NCBI RefSeq assembly: GCF_040954645.1
Contig: NC_092809.1
Span: 62,500,141 to 62,564,140 of the forward strand
DNA: 64,000 nt
Origin: Diabrotica undecimpunctata
Taxonomy: Eukaryota > Arthropoda > Insecta > Coleoptera > Chrysomelidae
Direction: 5' to 3'
Shown here: positions 48,535 through 59,929 of the stretch, one piece after another
Layout: the number at the start of each line of letters is the position of its first letter
Numbering within the stretch: position 1 is the stretch's first letter
The notes under the pieces: model-generated
Seen by the model: the letters and a program-made list of their open reading frames with translations, nothing else
What the model was told of the DNA's origin: nothing
Databases searched by the model: none
Program-made: the position numbers and the translations under genes

Positions 48535-48834
48535 TTATAATTTAAAATACTTAACAATAATTATTTAAAAAGTCAAATCTATTGTAATATAATATTTCTT
48601 CAACACACAGTAACTTTAAACATAAGTAAAATAAAAAAACTTTGTCGCAGACTATACAAGTACCTTCCACTTCGAAGGGCCAAGAAATAATAAGGACGAA
48701 TTGTGTTGTGGTCGAATGCGCATCGTGGGTGGAGCCTAATTTCAAATTGGCCAAGTATCGCGTTAAATTTGACAAGCAATACCACAAAATCAGTCGAGGG
48801 CGATCTTTCAATTAATTAGTTGGATAGTTCAAAA
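48535..48834. other. Leader of transposase relics, nothing further
   Basis: Contains a more GC-balanced stretch (48650-48810) between two divergent transposase relics, perhaps the promoter or 5' leader of one of them. No coding signature. Confidence 0.3.
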
Positions 48835-49600
48835 ATGGATAATGAAACAGTATTATTTTTTTACTCGAAGAGAAAGATAATAACGATTATTTAATATGTA
48901 TGCCACTAAAGAAAAAGAGACGGAGGAAGTACAAGTTATTTGTAAAGAGATATGTAAACAGAAGGTTATTTTAACTTACTGCTGAATCTGAACCACTTAT
49001 ATAATAACGATACCAAGTTTATTGAATATATGAATATGTTTACACCGGAATTGCATTTCTGCGAGATATTTTAAAAAAGGTTAGCAAAAAGTATATGTCA
49101 AGGTGTCCTCCCAATTTAGAGTATCTTTATTTTAATTACAAGAATTGTTTTCCATTGTTATTAACAGTGCTAGAGGCCAACTGCAAATTTTTATACAATA
49201 AAATTGGTTCCTATGTGAAAGAAGGAGATAGTGGTACATTTTCAAAGTCGGTTATAGCAAAAGAGTGACTGAAAATGGGACCGTTCCATTTCCATCTAAC
49301 GTCTAAATGGAAAGTTTAGTCGTAGATGATCAATTTAAGTTGCTTCCCCGTTTAATGAAACCATACCCATTTGCTCAATGACAAGATATGAGAAAAGACA
49401 ATTTAATTATCATCTGAGCAGAGCTCGCAGAACGGTCGAAAGTGGATTTGGCATTTTGTCAAATATATTTAGCATTATTCATACACCTATACATATGAAA
49501 CCCAATACTATAGATAATCTAGATAATCTGATTATGGCAGTCTGTTGTCTACACAAGTTTTTGATTTCAGATCAAAATACTGGAAACATTAAACTTTTTG
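48835..49600 (+). pseudogene. PIF/Harbinger transposase, degraded
   Basis: The plus strand starts MDNETVLFFYSKRK at 48835. It reads the N-terminal NLLLNLNHLYNNDTKFIEYMNMFTPE-like block, then the DDE_4 nuclease: LLLTVLEANCKFLYNKIGSYVKEGDSGTFSKS (position of the D..D.G acidic motif), and from 49378 KRQFNYHLSRARRTVESGFGILSNIF with NLIMAVCCLHKFLI, the conserved R-ARR.VE.AFGIL...-CVLHNYL end. Several frame changes and stops. The Harbinger superfamily is clear from the last block. Confidence 0.78.
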
Positions 49601-49850
49601 TTCAAAATTATTTCAGCTCCATTTTTTTAAACATTTTTGTATACGGCGCGGCGTACAGATTTCTTAGTAAATCGATGTGTTCCGTTTCTCCCCCCCCCCC
49701 CCCCCCCCCCCTCTTCAGAGATGAGTGGCAAACTTTTTGCATCTTTTTGAGGTCTCATTGACATTCTCAGCAGAATTCAGCTTGTTTGTCTCGTTTTTAG
49801 AGATCAAATCTTTGACGACTGGACTAGTATTTACATTAAAATACTCGAAA
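49601..49850. repeat. Copy of the 22-kb inverted-repeat terminus
   Basis: The region after the Harbinger relic matches the outer part of the 22146-23745 element: GACATTCTCAGCAGAATTCAGCTTGTT near 49760 and GACGACTGGACTAGT near 49815 (reverse of AGTCCAGTCGTC at 22146). It contains a run of 22 C at 49690-49711. It is taken as the right terminal repeat of this Harbinger element. Confidence 0.65.
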
Positions 49851-50639
49851 ATGACTTAAGATGCCGCGTCCAACATTTGACGCTACATACAGCAGTTATA
49901 CGCTAGATACGTTCGGCGTACAATACAGACCGCATCTATTATTTATTGTATTAAGCTTAAAGACTTGGCGTTTTGTCCTTAATTGTAAAAATTAAATTGT
50001 TGGAAATCGTATTTACATCTAAGCACTTACTATTTTAGTCGAAAAGTTGAAAACGACAGGAAATCGCATTTGCAACAATCTAAGTCCTTACTTAAGTACT
50101 ATTTTTGTCTAAAAGTTAAAAACTGCTGAGATATTGAACAAAAACGGTTCTCTTTTTTAATTTTCAAATTCACGAAAGGCCGAGTATAGTCGCAATTTTA
50201 AATTTACACTACTATTGAGCAACCTTAAAGGTTAGAATAATAAAATTTGAGGCAGCTTGCTATACAAGCTTACTCCTTTTTTTCGTCTAACCCGACTAGA
50301 CTATAGAAATTGATAATGAATCGCCAGAAAATAGGTAAGGCTGCCGTTTTTTGTAACACTATCAGTGTGAAGTTAACGTATCATATGTTAGCTTTTTGTT
50401 TCATTTGTCTTGTGAGTTAAATAATTATATAATTCAATTAACATGAATATGTAAAAATTGGAGAGGACAGTAATAAATGAAATGGTGCTTGTTAAAATAC
50501 AAAAGTTCAGAGCAAAATCATAAAAAAAATGAAATGAAAAAACATGAAGAGAAGTTCAAATTAATTGCACAAATTAGGAAAAATATAGTGCAATTAAAGA
50601 CAGCAATTGAAAGATTTGAAAAATTCCTGGAAGAAATTT
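49851..50639. other. No gene recognised
   Basis: AT-rich sequence with no coherent coding. Confidence 0.45.
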
Positions 50640-51110
50640 GAGAATAAGGAAACCTAATGGTGCTCAAAAGAAGTCCAAGAAAAAATTCCATAAAGAGTTC
50701 CAAGAAAATAGGTTGAACACAGGTCTTCAAAATTACTATAAGGTTGCCAAAAAGGAAGCTAAGGTAGCTATAGAAAAGGAAAAAGGTGGACAGCTCAATA
50801 GAGCAGAAACAGAGTAAGTATCTAGAATGCTCATTTAAATATGTAATTACTACCACAAATAAGATAACTTTGGATGATAAATGTGAAAACTAATAGATTT
50901 AAGTAGATCAGTATTATAGAGCAACTAGAAATTAGATGGACATGTATCCATTATTGGTGAACAGTGATAGATGAAATGGAATGAGGCAAGTGGGGTGTTG
51001 TATGGCAGAATGATTCCAATGAATCTGAAAGTTACATTATATAAAACTGCCGTAATACTAGCTATAATGTACCGTAATTAGACAGCTAAACCAAAGAAGT
51101 ACAACAAAAG
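50640..51110 (+). pseudogene. RTE-like LINE linker and thumb fragment
   Basis: At about 50690-50820 the plus strand reads KKFHKEFQENRLNTGLQNYYKVAKKEAKVAIEKEK, the K..W..Y...N..AK..V..AK linker of RTE elements, followed after a large deletion by SGVLYGRMIPMNLKVTLYKTAV and MYRN.TAKPKKYNK (a degraded thumb, normally Y.AE.W...). Confidence 0.6.
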
Positions 51111-51222
51111 CATGGAGAAATACATATTATAAATTAAGGGAAATCTAGCTGTGTTAATTACCCAAGGGTATGGCCAAAGACTTGTTAGGAGACAGTTTAA
51201 TGAATCATTAAATGTATGTAGT

Positions 51223-52635
51223 CAGGGCCGCCGCTAAGGTATTGGCCGCCAGTGTGCAACTTAATATTTGCTGCCCCCCTTCCAACATTTTAGACATACA
51301 TACTATTATTTAAAGAAATGTGCAGACGATGCATAATATAACAATAAAAATTTGTAAATAGATAAATACTTACTTGAACATTTAGACTAATCTCCATGAT
51401 CCAACGTCCATATATTAACTATACCAACATAAACACATAAAAAAAACGGAAACGGTCTCGGAAAACTTTTTGACAATATCTTTAATGTCCAATGTCGCAC
51501 ACACTTCATGTTCTATAGATAACTTTCTAAAGCAGAAAGTCTATCTTGTTTCATTGAGGATCGCAAATAGTTTTTAATAATCTTAAGTTTTGAAAACGAC
51601 CGCTCACCCGTAGCTACAGTAACAGGTAGAGTTAGGAATCTACGTACTACCTATTATAGTTAAGTTGGGAAATGCAGATACAAGATTATTTTCGTAAATA
51701 TATTCAAGAATATCAATAGGATTTTTTTCTGCGGAAAAAAATGGTTGAATAGCTTTAGTTTCTTCATATAAATCGGTAGCACATTTGCAACAGGATTCAT
51801 ATTTGCAGGCCATTTTCCGGGATCATATGAAACCAAGTATATGTTGGAGCTTCCTACACTGCAATCCAGATTAACTGAAACATTAATTGTTCTGTCTTGG
51901 TTGTTGGTTTTAGGTTCAGACGTTTCAGCATCAACACTCGCACTAACGCTATTATTGTCATCAAATCCTCCGTCTCTATCCACAGGAATATTCAATTGTT
52001 TGGTACTTTTTTCTATGGTTTGGACTTCGCTTGAAGTTGAAGGTACTAAATTTATATCCGAGTCTTCTATATTTTCATGTATGTTTTTCATCAAAAATGA
52101 TATCAGTGCACCGCTAAGTTTTTTTTTCTCCTCAGTTTTTACCTCTTTTATTTTTCTATATTGAAAGTCTGAAAGTCGTTTTCTTTTTCTTTTGGACATT
52201 TTGAAATTATCAAAAAAGTTGTCCAAATAATGTTTCTCCAAATAATATGCAGCCGTAACGCGTATATGAATAAAATTGCTCTGATCTCGACGTTACTTCG
52301 AAATATGACTGTACCTGCAAAAGGACGGCAGTTCATACAATAAATAATATTTTCTGACAATTTTTTTTTTGATTAGGATGAAAAAAAGAAGTATACATGA
52401 TAAATGAAACGCATTTGGGTATTATCACGTACTGAATAATTATTAGTATTGTTTTATTATTGTATTTTATTAATTATGATATTGTTTGGAATATTAGAAT
52501 TCACAGAATTATCTGAATCATTACTATTTAATTATTTGAATTTATTTTCGTTTTAAAAAAGTATTATCATCAGTGGACTTCTTTTGGCCGCCCGTGTGGG
52601 ATGCACACTTGGCACACATGGTAGCGGCGGCCCTG
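51223..52635 (-). mobile_element. hAT transposon, internally deleted
   Basis: The 1413-bp element has termini CAGGGCCGCCGCTA and the exact complement, flanked by the perfect 8-bp duplication TATGTAGT (51215-51222 and 52636-52643), the hallmark of hAT elements. The minus strand carries N- and C-terminal parts of a transposase but not the middle, so it is a non-autonomous deletion derivative. Confidence 0.92.
51420..52196 (-). pseudogene. hAT transposase remnants (N- and C-termini)
   Basis: The N-terminus from 52196 is MSKRKRKRLSDFQYRKIKE with a Lys-rich, Ser/Thr/Asp-rich region and then SYDPGKWP, the start of the TTF/MYM-type zinc-finger region found in ZMYM-like hAT transposases. The frame then jumps to sequence ending at 51660. 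The C-terminal dimerisation region follows in other frames at about 51700-51440 (NNLVSAFPNLT, and EHEVCATLDIKDIVKKFSE). The RNase-H-like catalytic core is absent. Start at 52196 rather than 52241, because the upstream 15 codons do not resemble the family. Confidence 0.72.
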
Positions 52636-52643
52636 TATGTAGT

Positions 52644-53790
52644 GGACTTACAACTCCGCCTTTGGTAATTGCTGGATAAATTGAGTAGCTCTGTAACTAT
52701 CACTGCCGGTCCCAAGCCCGGATAAAGGTTTTGCGTCAGGAAAGGTATCCGGCAGTGAAAACCTTGCTAAAACCATGGAAAGAAGGATTATGGAAATTAG
52801 TTTAGAGGCTAGGGCGTTCCCCGTAAGCGACGCGCAGTTGCGACTTCGTCTGACCTCTGCGAAAAGTGAGCTAGGGCTACCCCTTAGAGGACGGAAGAGG
52901 CCAAAGAAGATAGTCCTGACAGTTGCAACTCTCAACGTCGCAAGCATGGCAGGTAAAGAAAGATTTCGCCGATTTCATGAAGAGAAGGATTGGTGTACTT
53001 TGTGTGCAGGAAACTCGTTGGAAAGGTAATAAGTCGAGAGATCTTGGATATGGATGCAAGTTAATATATAGTAGTTCGAACAGTCACGGCAGAAATGGAG
53101 TAGATATTATTTTGAACAATGAATGGAAGGAACATCTTGTAAGAGTAACCAGAAGAAGTGATAGAATAATGAGTGTCAAACTGAATGCAGGCAATAAAAA
53201 CGTGAACATCATATGTGCCTACGCTCCATAGGTAGGATGTGAAGAACAGGAAAAGGAAGAATTTTGAAGAGCCCTTGATTGCGAGATGCTCTAGATTCCT
53301 ATAGACGAGAAGTGTTTTAATTGGAGGTGATTTGAATAGACATATTGGTACAGAAAGTGCGGGAATAGAAAGAGTTCATACAGGTTTGGGGATAGGAATA
53401 AGAAATGATAAAGGAAATAGTGTGGTTGACTTTGCAGTGGCATGAGATTTGGCTGTCATTAAAGCTTTCTTTATATGAAGACCAGTATGTTATCTCTAGT
53501 AGCGGGAGAGAGGAAAGTCAGATAGATTTTGTGCTGTGAAGAAGTCGGTTAAAAGAGATTACAAACTGTAAAGTAATAAAGGGTGAGTGTGTAGCTAGAG
53601 AGACATCGATAGTAGAACAGTTTGGGTTTATGCCAGAAAAGAACTATTAGAAGTTGATGGAAAAACAGGTAGAGGCAAACCGAGGAGAAGATGGAAGGAC
53701 TGTGTGGCAGAAAACTTGAGAGATAAAGATTTAGGTGAAGAAGACTCGATGGACAGAAATAAGTGGCGAAGAAGAGTAAGAAACAGCGAA
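52644..53790 (+). pseudogene. RTE-like LINE, 5' end plus tail (internally deleted)
   Basis: The leader contains CTCCGCCT and GCCGGTCCCAAGCCCGG. The reading frame follows through two frames: KIVLTVATLNVASMAGKE, DFMKRRIGVLCVQETRWKGNKSRDL, IYSSSNSHGRNGVDIIL and SDRIMSVKLNAGNKNVNIICAYAP (AP-endonuclease with the QETRW.G and P motifs, the domain also annotated as craniofacial-development-protein-2-like). It then shows GDLNRHIG near 53325 and jumps, without any RT, to GKTGRGKPRRRWKDCVAENL, RDKDLGEEDSMDRNKWRRRV and a stop near 53793. The RT and thumb are deleted. Confidence 0.82.
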
Positions 53791-53799
53791 CCCTGAAAA

Positions 53800-54188
53800 G
53801 GGAAAAGTTGAGGAAAAAGTGGTTACTACTTAGTTTTCCAGAAATCAAGTTAAATGAAACTACTAGAAAATACAGATAAAATTAAATTCCAAATAAAAAC
53901 CAAAAGTTAAACAAATTGAAAAATTTGTTCAAATTTTGAAAGATTTTACAATTCCTAAAATGGGCAGTGCATAATCATAGTCTTTAATTGAATTTTGGTA
54001 CTAATAATTTATATAATTTCATACAAGATTGTCATTTATTTCATGTGCAATCATAACTTTCGAATAATCTATATTAGCTGGCACCTCTTTCTACTCAAAA
54101 TCGATTCTCAATCTGTAATTTATGCAGACTCTTCTTTATTCATATTTACCAGATGGATGAATGAATATTAATTACTCCGAATCATATT
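53800..54188. other. No gene recognised
   Basis: AT-rich spacer. Confidence 0.4.
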
Positions 54189-54189
54189 G

Positions 54190-54345
54190 GAAGGTAAAGT
54201 ACAGGTTCAAAAAATCAGTAGAAAGAACCAGAACTTGTGGCTGAAAGACTTGAGAAAAATTTTTTGTGCAGTGGTTTACAAAGCTACAATTGCCATTTGG
54301 ATCACCAACCTTCGAAATGAGATAGCACAATAGGAAGAGGATGTA
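54190..54345 (+). mobile_element. LINE C-terminal tail fragment
   Basis: The plus strand reads KNQNLWLKDLRKIF, AVVYKATIAIWITNLRNEIAQ and a stop. This is the same end as the LINE at 6745-7450 (SWLKNLRTW ... AAVCKIQIAIMVVNIRNE), so both belong to one family. Confidence 0.6.
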
Positions 54346-54619
54346 CAGTTATTTTATGGATTTTGTTTGCCTTTTTTTTAAACAATGTAATTAAAGACTA
54401 AATCTGCAAAGGTTTTGGTCTCTTGCCAATATTTGTATACTGATATTCCTATAAGCTTTTATTTTCAATTACTTATTTATATTATAATAATTATTCTCTC
54501 AATAACTTATAATTATTCTCTTTTTTGTTTACTTTTGCAAGCAATAGTGAGCATGTCACTATATCTAATAGTTTAAAATGAATTACAGCTTAATATTTTC
54601 AAAATTGGTTGAAGCTGTA

Positions 54620-54915
54620 TATGCAAACATCATCATCATCATTCTGGCTTTACAACCCTACGTGGGTCCTAGCCTCCTCAAGAATTTCTCTCCAGTTGTC
54701 CCTATCCATCACCTTCCTCTGTCAAGCATGTATTCCCATATTTCTCATGTCTTCATTTATGATATCAATGCACCTTGTTCTGTGTCTTCCTCTTCTTTGT
54801 TGACCAATGGGTCTATCAAGAAGCATTTTTCTAGCTGGGTCATTTTGTTCTATCCACATTACATGCCCTATCCACCTCAGAGATCCTATCTTAATATGAG
54901 TTATGCAAACACACT
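54620..54915 (-). mobile_element. RTE-like LINE 3' end with ATG tail
   Basis: The minus strand reads GHVMWIEQNDPARKMLLD, PIGQQRRGRPRT, EDMRNMGIHAW and ILEEARTHVGL, followed by the 3' region and a (TGATGATGATGA) tail at 54627-54640. Same family as 15040-15385; 5'-truncated. Confidence 0.8.
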
Positions 54916-54968
54916 CTAGATATTTACTAGGTAGATTATGGAATACATTTGAAGTTTTTTTAATGTTT

Positions 54969-54974
54969 TTTATT
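54969..54974 (-). terminator. NDUFA4 polyadenylation signal
   Basis: AATAAA on the minus strand, 85 bases beyond the NDUFA4 stop codon. Confidence 0.45.
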
Positions 54975-55058
54975 TAATTTACAAGGCAAATCTTAGGTAG
55001 TTATAATTTATTTAGAAACATTTACAATATATCTACTAATCACTATTCTTCAGTCATC

Positions 55059-55487
55059 CTAATACTTTGGAGCTGGACTTTCCATTTTAGAGTAGTCAAC
55101 ATTGGGAGAATAGAACTGTAAAAATATTAAATTCAGTATGAATTTATTAAGTCCACAATAATATTTTATAGAGTAATTACCTTATATTGCTTTTGTCTAA
55201 ATTCTTCATTAGAAATGTCCCCTGATCTACTCCATTGGACATCGGGATTTCTTAAAGCTAGTCTAGTGGTATAGAAAGCTGCTCCAGCACATCCCAAAGC
55301 GACACAGAAATATAGAGGAATTAGCTGAAATGAAAAATAAAATAATTACACAGAAAAATATAGTGACATAACAGGGCTAACATTAGGTTATGTCTGAGTA
55401 TGATTTAAATGGGAAAAATGATATATACTTATTAGGAATACTTACAGCTTTGTGCTTTGCAAGTGATTTCAATGACATGCCCTGCAT
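55059..55487 (-). CDS. NDUFA4: NDUFA4 / ND-MLRQ mitochondrial subunit, 3 exons
   Basis: Nuclear-encoded inner-mitochondrial-membrane protein, first assigned to complex I and now regarded as a subunit of cytochrome c oxidase. Exons on the minus strand: 55487-55446 (14 codons), 55324-55181 (48 codons), 55115-55059 (18 codons plus TAG). All splice sites are GT-AG and in phase 0. The 80-residue product matches the family's roughly 80-residue length. It has a basic N-terminus (MQGMSLKSLAKHKA), one membrane segment (LIPLYFCVALGCAGAAFYTT), the hallmark RLALRNPDVQW, then QYKFYSPNVDYSKMESPAPKY (the Y-K-F-Y-S-.-N-V-D-Y-S-K signature). No cleavable presequence is needed in this family. It is intact, and it is divergent from the gene at 56387 across about 900 bp. 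Confidence 0.92.
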
Positions 55488-56386
55488 TTTTGCGGATTTT
55501 AATATTTAATAGTTTATACGCAAAATACAAAATCCTTCTAATGACCTCACCTCAAAATAGTCAAGTCAAATCTCAAAACGTGCTTTGTTCATTTCGTACT
55601 ATTTCAGGTTATTCAATCAGATCTGAGTATTTGACTTAAAAGTGCAATAGATGCAGATTTTATAAGAGTAACCGAGACACAATATATAAAAGTACACGAT
55701 TAAACCCCATCTACCTGCCGACAGATATTGATTAAAGAAAGTAACTTTTAATAGTGACTAATAAGCCATCAACGCGGTAATCTGATTTAAAACAATATTA
55801 AACTTTGGTAATAATAAACCTCTAGTATAATTTCTTTTATTATTTAAGATCATCATTTAGAATTGGATTTAAAAATTGCTTTAGTTTCGAAAAATTAACT
55901 AAAATTTAGGCAAAACGGCTTAATTGTATCATACAATTGAAGAACCAAGGAGGAGTATACACTTCTATTAATCCTGCTATCTCTCTCTATAGGTTTTATT
56001 GCGTTCAATCACTTTACTAGTGGTCTTCTTTTCTTTCCTGTAGAAATTGTATAAGCTGTTTCTCTTCTTAGATTTCTCGGTTTTTAATGCAACTAGCTCA
56101 CTTCTTTGTCGATCTTATGTTTAAGGTAAGTCTAGCTCTTTCTACCGTCGCAGATTCTAATTAATGGAAGACGGAAAGAATAACTGTAATGATCTGTATT
56201 ACGCCATATTGGCATTGGCGGAGATAAATCAGACTTGACAACTCTCTTTGTAAAGTTTCAATTGTAGAAACATATAAATATACTCTAAAATAAAACAGCC
56301 CTAACATAAATGAAGTTCTAAAAGTGTAAATTACCAACTGAAATTATTAATATAGATGTGCTAATGACTGTTGTATATACGTAGAA
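55488..56386. promoter_or_regulatory. Divergent intergenic promoter region
   Basis: About 900 bp separates two divergent start codons, so it should hold both promoters. I see no strong TATA box or clear initiator. No mobile element was recognised here, unlike nearly every other kilobase. Confidence 0.35.
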
Positions 56387-56596
56387 ATGAGCAGCAGTGA
56401 AGACAGTGATGCCGGACCAAAACGTAAGAGGAAAGTGCGACAATTGGAAGGCAGTCCTTCAAGTACATCCAGCGGTAGTCCAATTTTGGCCAATTCTTCC
56501 GAAAGACTTAAGAGGAAATCCAAAAGACATACAATAAGTTCTAGTGAGGACAGTGATGGCAGTCCTATACTTACTAACTCTAGGAAAAGGATGAGG
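56387..56596 (+). CDS. First coding exon of unrecognised nuclear-type protein
   Basis: The 70 codons run from ATG 56387 to a GTATGC donor at 56597. The sequence is Ser-, Lys- and Arg-rich with two copies of an SSSEDSD acidic motif (MSSSEDSDAG and ISSSEDSDGSPIL) and the related phrases GSPILANSS and GSPILTNS. Basic clusters PKRKRKVRQ and RLKRKSKR look like nuclear localisation signals, and the SSSEDSD motifs like casein kinase 2 sites. It is low-complexity and unconserved, so the family is not recognised. I found no convincing later exon before 61.1 kb. They may lie beyond the window or be short. A spurious open frame is the alternative. Confidence 0.5.
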
Positions 56597-58270
56597 GTAT
56601 GCCTATTTTTCAGAATTAACACTAATATAAATAATACAGGGTTTATTTTGAGTATATAAAATAACTAACAAATTTTCTAAAACAACAGGATCATACCTTT
56701 CCCAAATATATACATACTTCAATTAGAAACTTATTGTGAAATCTAGCTAATGGGCCTCATTACTTAATACAAATAAATTTGTAGGTACATTGATTTAAAG
56801 TATGTAGTTTTGTTTTTTGATTAAAAGGTATTAGTTTTTTAACACTTTTTTGCATTATCTAAAAAAAAATGAGTTTTAAGAGCCAGTGAACTTGTAAATT
56901 TTTAAAAGAATTATTTACCTCACTTATTGTAACCATCCAGTATTATTATTTTTTAATCTGATATATTGTAAATATTTTTGTATAATGAACATATTGATGA
57001 ATTATATATCTCTGAGAGTTGTGATGGATGTCTTTAGTAAGAAAGATGTTCCAGCTGAGTCTGTCAAAATTATGATAGACATCTAGACCTTAGGCCGGAC
57101 TAGCAACAGATGTACATCATGGATGTCTCCAACAGATAAGTTGGAGACATCAATTAACAGCCTCACCCTATGTAAGTGGTACTTAAAGAGGTCTGTGAAC
57201 AGTCATCAGCCAGTTATACTGCTTTAAATGTGCATTCTTTAGAAAAATGAGGTTCTTTCCCCTTTCAGGTTTAAATTAGAACAACCTGTTAGAGTGTCTT
57301 TTTAATTATTGATCCATTATAGTAAAAATTATATCAAGTTGTTCTTTATTATGATACTAGTTCTATACACGTTTAAGAAAAATATTATCTATTATTGACA
57401 TTTTGTTGTATGAAGTAGGTAAATAAGGAGAATTTTAGACTTACGTGGTTCTCTTAGGCATGTTGTTTTTAAATGCATTAATAAAGATATTAGTACAAGA
57501 ACCCACTGCAGGATCACTACGTTCATAACATAGTTTATCAAACTTACATTTTTACATGCATTTAAAATTAGTATAATACATTGATAATAAATTACCAGTC
57601 AAAAAGTGCAAATATTTTTAATTCAATTAATAGTAATTCATTTTTGACAAACATTTTATTTCATTCATTTACTTTTTAAATAAAATATGCTTCTCATGAT
57701 TTATATGCATGTGTTTTTTATTAAATTAAAGCTAATTTTTTTCATAATATGATGATATAAGGTTGTCTGAGAAAAAGTGGTCAAAAATTAGGGTTGTCAG
57801 CTGTTAAAAACTCGAGGTATCAAAAATAAAGTAAAATAGAGTTAGTGAACAATGACACTGGTTTGACAAGTGATAATATGTATATTATATATCTATCACT
57901 TGAAAAATTCACACAACGACTGGAGTGGAATATTAGGCTATATTGATTATTGAAATATGAAATATTATACAATGATCTTAATATTAAAAGAATGTTCTCT
58001 TAACATAAAGGTAAATGTGGATATTATCACAGGCTACAACTGTATGTTATCTAAAAGTGCAGTATGAAAGATATTTAACTATGAAAAAAATCTTTACAAA
58101 AAACTGATTAGACAACAAGAGTGGGAATAGAAACTACAAAAGTTGTAAGAACATATAGGATGAAGGCCTGAGACTTTAATAGGAATACTCAATAGTCAAA
58201 ATATTCAATAAACAATTCTTTTAAACACATAATTCTCAGAGAAAGCCAAAATCCATAGTAATCTGATATT
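56597..58270. other. No gene recognised; probable intron
   Basis: AT-rich. Contains a perfect 12-bp hairpin (57122-57133 with 57140-57151, loop AGATAA), but no domain-bearing frame. Confidence 0.4.
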
Positions 58271-58993
58271 CAGATCTATTCTGTAACTTTTAACAAATCG
58301 AATAGAAATGACCAAGTCGAATTGTAATTACCCGAAATCGGAATGTTGGATATCTATCGCGTCATTTTTGTGTTTGGATTGGCATTCTGTAACTCACATC
58401 GTAATCGGTGTAAATTGAAAACGCCAACTTCTACTTGACGCGCTCAGAAGTTGGTGGCAACCCCGCACTAAAAAGAGAAATAAGTGTTCTGTGACGTTAT
58501 TTTACTGGAAACGCTACTGCGTATGAAAAATTCATCAAAAAAGAAGATTATATTTCAAGCTTGTCAAGTAGTTTTGATTTGTTTTGGTTAAGTTTAAAAA
58601 GTTCGTTACAACAATACGAAATGGCAAGCGGAACACCAAAGAAATCTGCTGAGCAGTTAAATTATTTAGTAAACTGTATCTAAATAAATAACATCACAGA
58701 CTAAAAAATTAAGCAGCTACAAAAAATTAATCAACTGCTAATTTATATCAACAAGTCAACAAATAATTGTTAAAACAATAATGATACCAATGCGCAAGCG
58801 TCAAGACCATTTTCGATATCGAAACTTGATCTCGACAGAGCTTGTCTAGTCTAAATCAATTTCTACACAACATTCCCATAGTAGAGGTCGTGATAAGTTA
58901 CAGAATACTGATTCCTACAATTCCGATCCAACTTGCTGACCTCTATTCGATTTGACTCATTTCTATTCGATTTGTAGTTACAGAATAGGGCTG
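58271..58993 (+). mobile_element. Harbinger-derived non-autonomous element
   Basis: The 723-bp element has termini CAG..CTATTCTGTAACT and complement, extending through AACAAATCGAATAGAAATGA, with a possible 3-bp ATT duplication on both sides (58268-58270 and 58994-58996). At 58621 it keeps an ATG with MASGTPKKSAEQLNYLVN and then a stop, like the start of the Myb/SANT-like protein that accompanies PIF/Harbinger transposases. No transposase is present. Confidence 0.6.
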
Positions 58994-59392
58994 ATTACTA
59001 AAAGTAGTACTACTACTAAGAGGTTTGTGTTTTGTATTTTTTTAAGTAAAATAAACTTTAAACAATGTTCATAGGTGTGAAATTATTATACAACTAAACA
59101 CATGTATACAATATTAATTGCAACTTAAAAATAAATAATTATTAGTATGTTGTTTATCACCAAAATAAAACTGCAACAATTAAAACAAAAAAACAAATGT
59201 TTAAATGTTTATTTTTGAAATTTTGTGGTCATTTAGAATAGTATTTACAAATGAACAGTTTTTAATTGAATTAACTATAATTATAACTATACACCAAGTT
59301 GTAAATGAGTGAAGAAATAATGTGTTTGTGTTAAAAATTGCAACAGGTATATGTTTTGAACAGAAGAAATTGTTTTGACAACTTTTGACAAA
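58994..59392. other. No gene recognised
   Basis: AT-rich spacer. Confidence 0.4.
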
Positions 59393-59460
59393 TCATCATC
59401 ATCCTTGGCTCTACATCTACAACCTGTTGTGAGTCTTGGCCCATTCTGTTTTGGTACTAC
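59393..59460 (-). mobile_element. RTE-like LINE 3' terminus, minimal
   Basis: ATCATCATCATCC followed by ACAACCTGTTGTGAGTCTTGGCCCA resembles the 3' end of the nested LINE at 17177 (ACAACCCTTTTTGGGTCTTGG). Only about 68 bases were inserted or survive. Confidence 0.5.
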
Positions 59461-59929
59461 CAATGTTTAATTTAGTGAGAAATGTAGTGATCTGACTTGT
59501 AGGAATGTACTCTAAGTATTATTTCTGGTTATAAAAATGGTATAGAAAACTTGAAATCATTGCGTCTCTTAATAAAATTAGCAAATCATTAATTTACATT
59601 TTCACCTTTATAAATGATAATTAAAGTAGCCTTAGAATAGTTAACTACCAGATATAGTGTCTTAAATTTGTATTCTTTAAATCAAAGCAGTCTCTCCTCC
59701 TCTCACCTTGATTAAATTGTGGTAATCTCATGGATTGTCTTAGTCCAGTTGTTCACCTTTCTAGAGCCTCAGTAAGAAGCATGTCAGTAGCAGAGAATTT
59801 ATTTTTTATTTAGCATATGACATATTAAGAACACATAATTAAAAGCAATATTTTTTATAAAAAACATTAAATGGAGTATTATAAACAAACATCTAATATA
59901 TCAATATAATCTAAAACATTTTCAGTCAC
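59461..59929. other. No gene recognised
   Basis: AT-rich spacer. Confidence 0.4.

Noticed and set aside
49690..49711. Run of 22 C as a functional signal
   Set aside because: Simple homopolymer within a transposon terminus; length may also be an assembly estimate.
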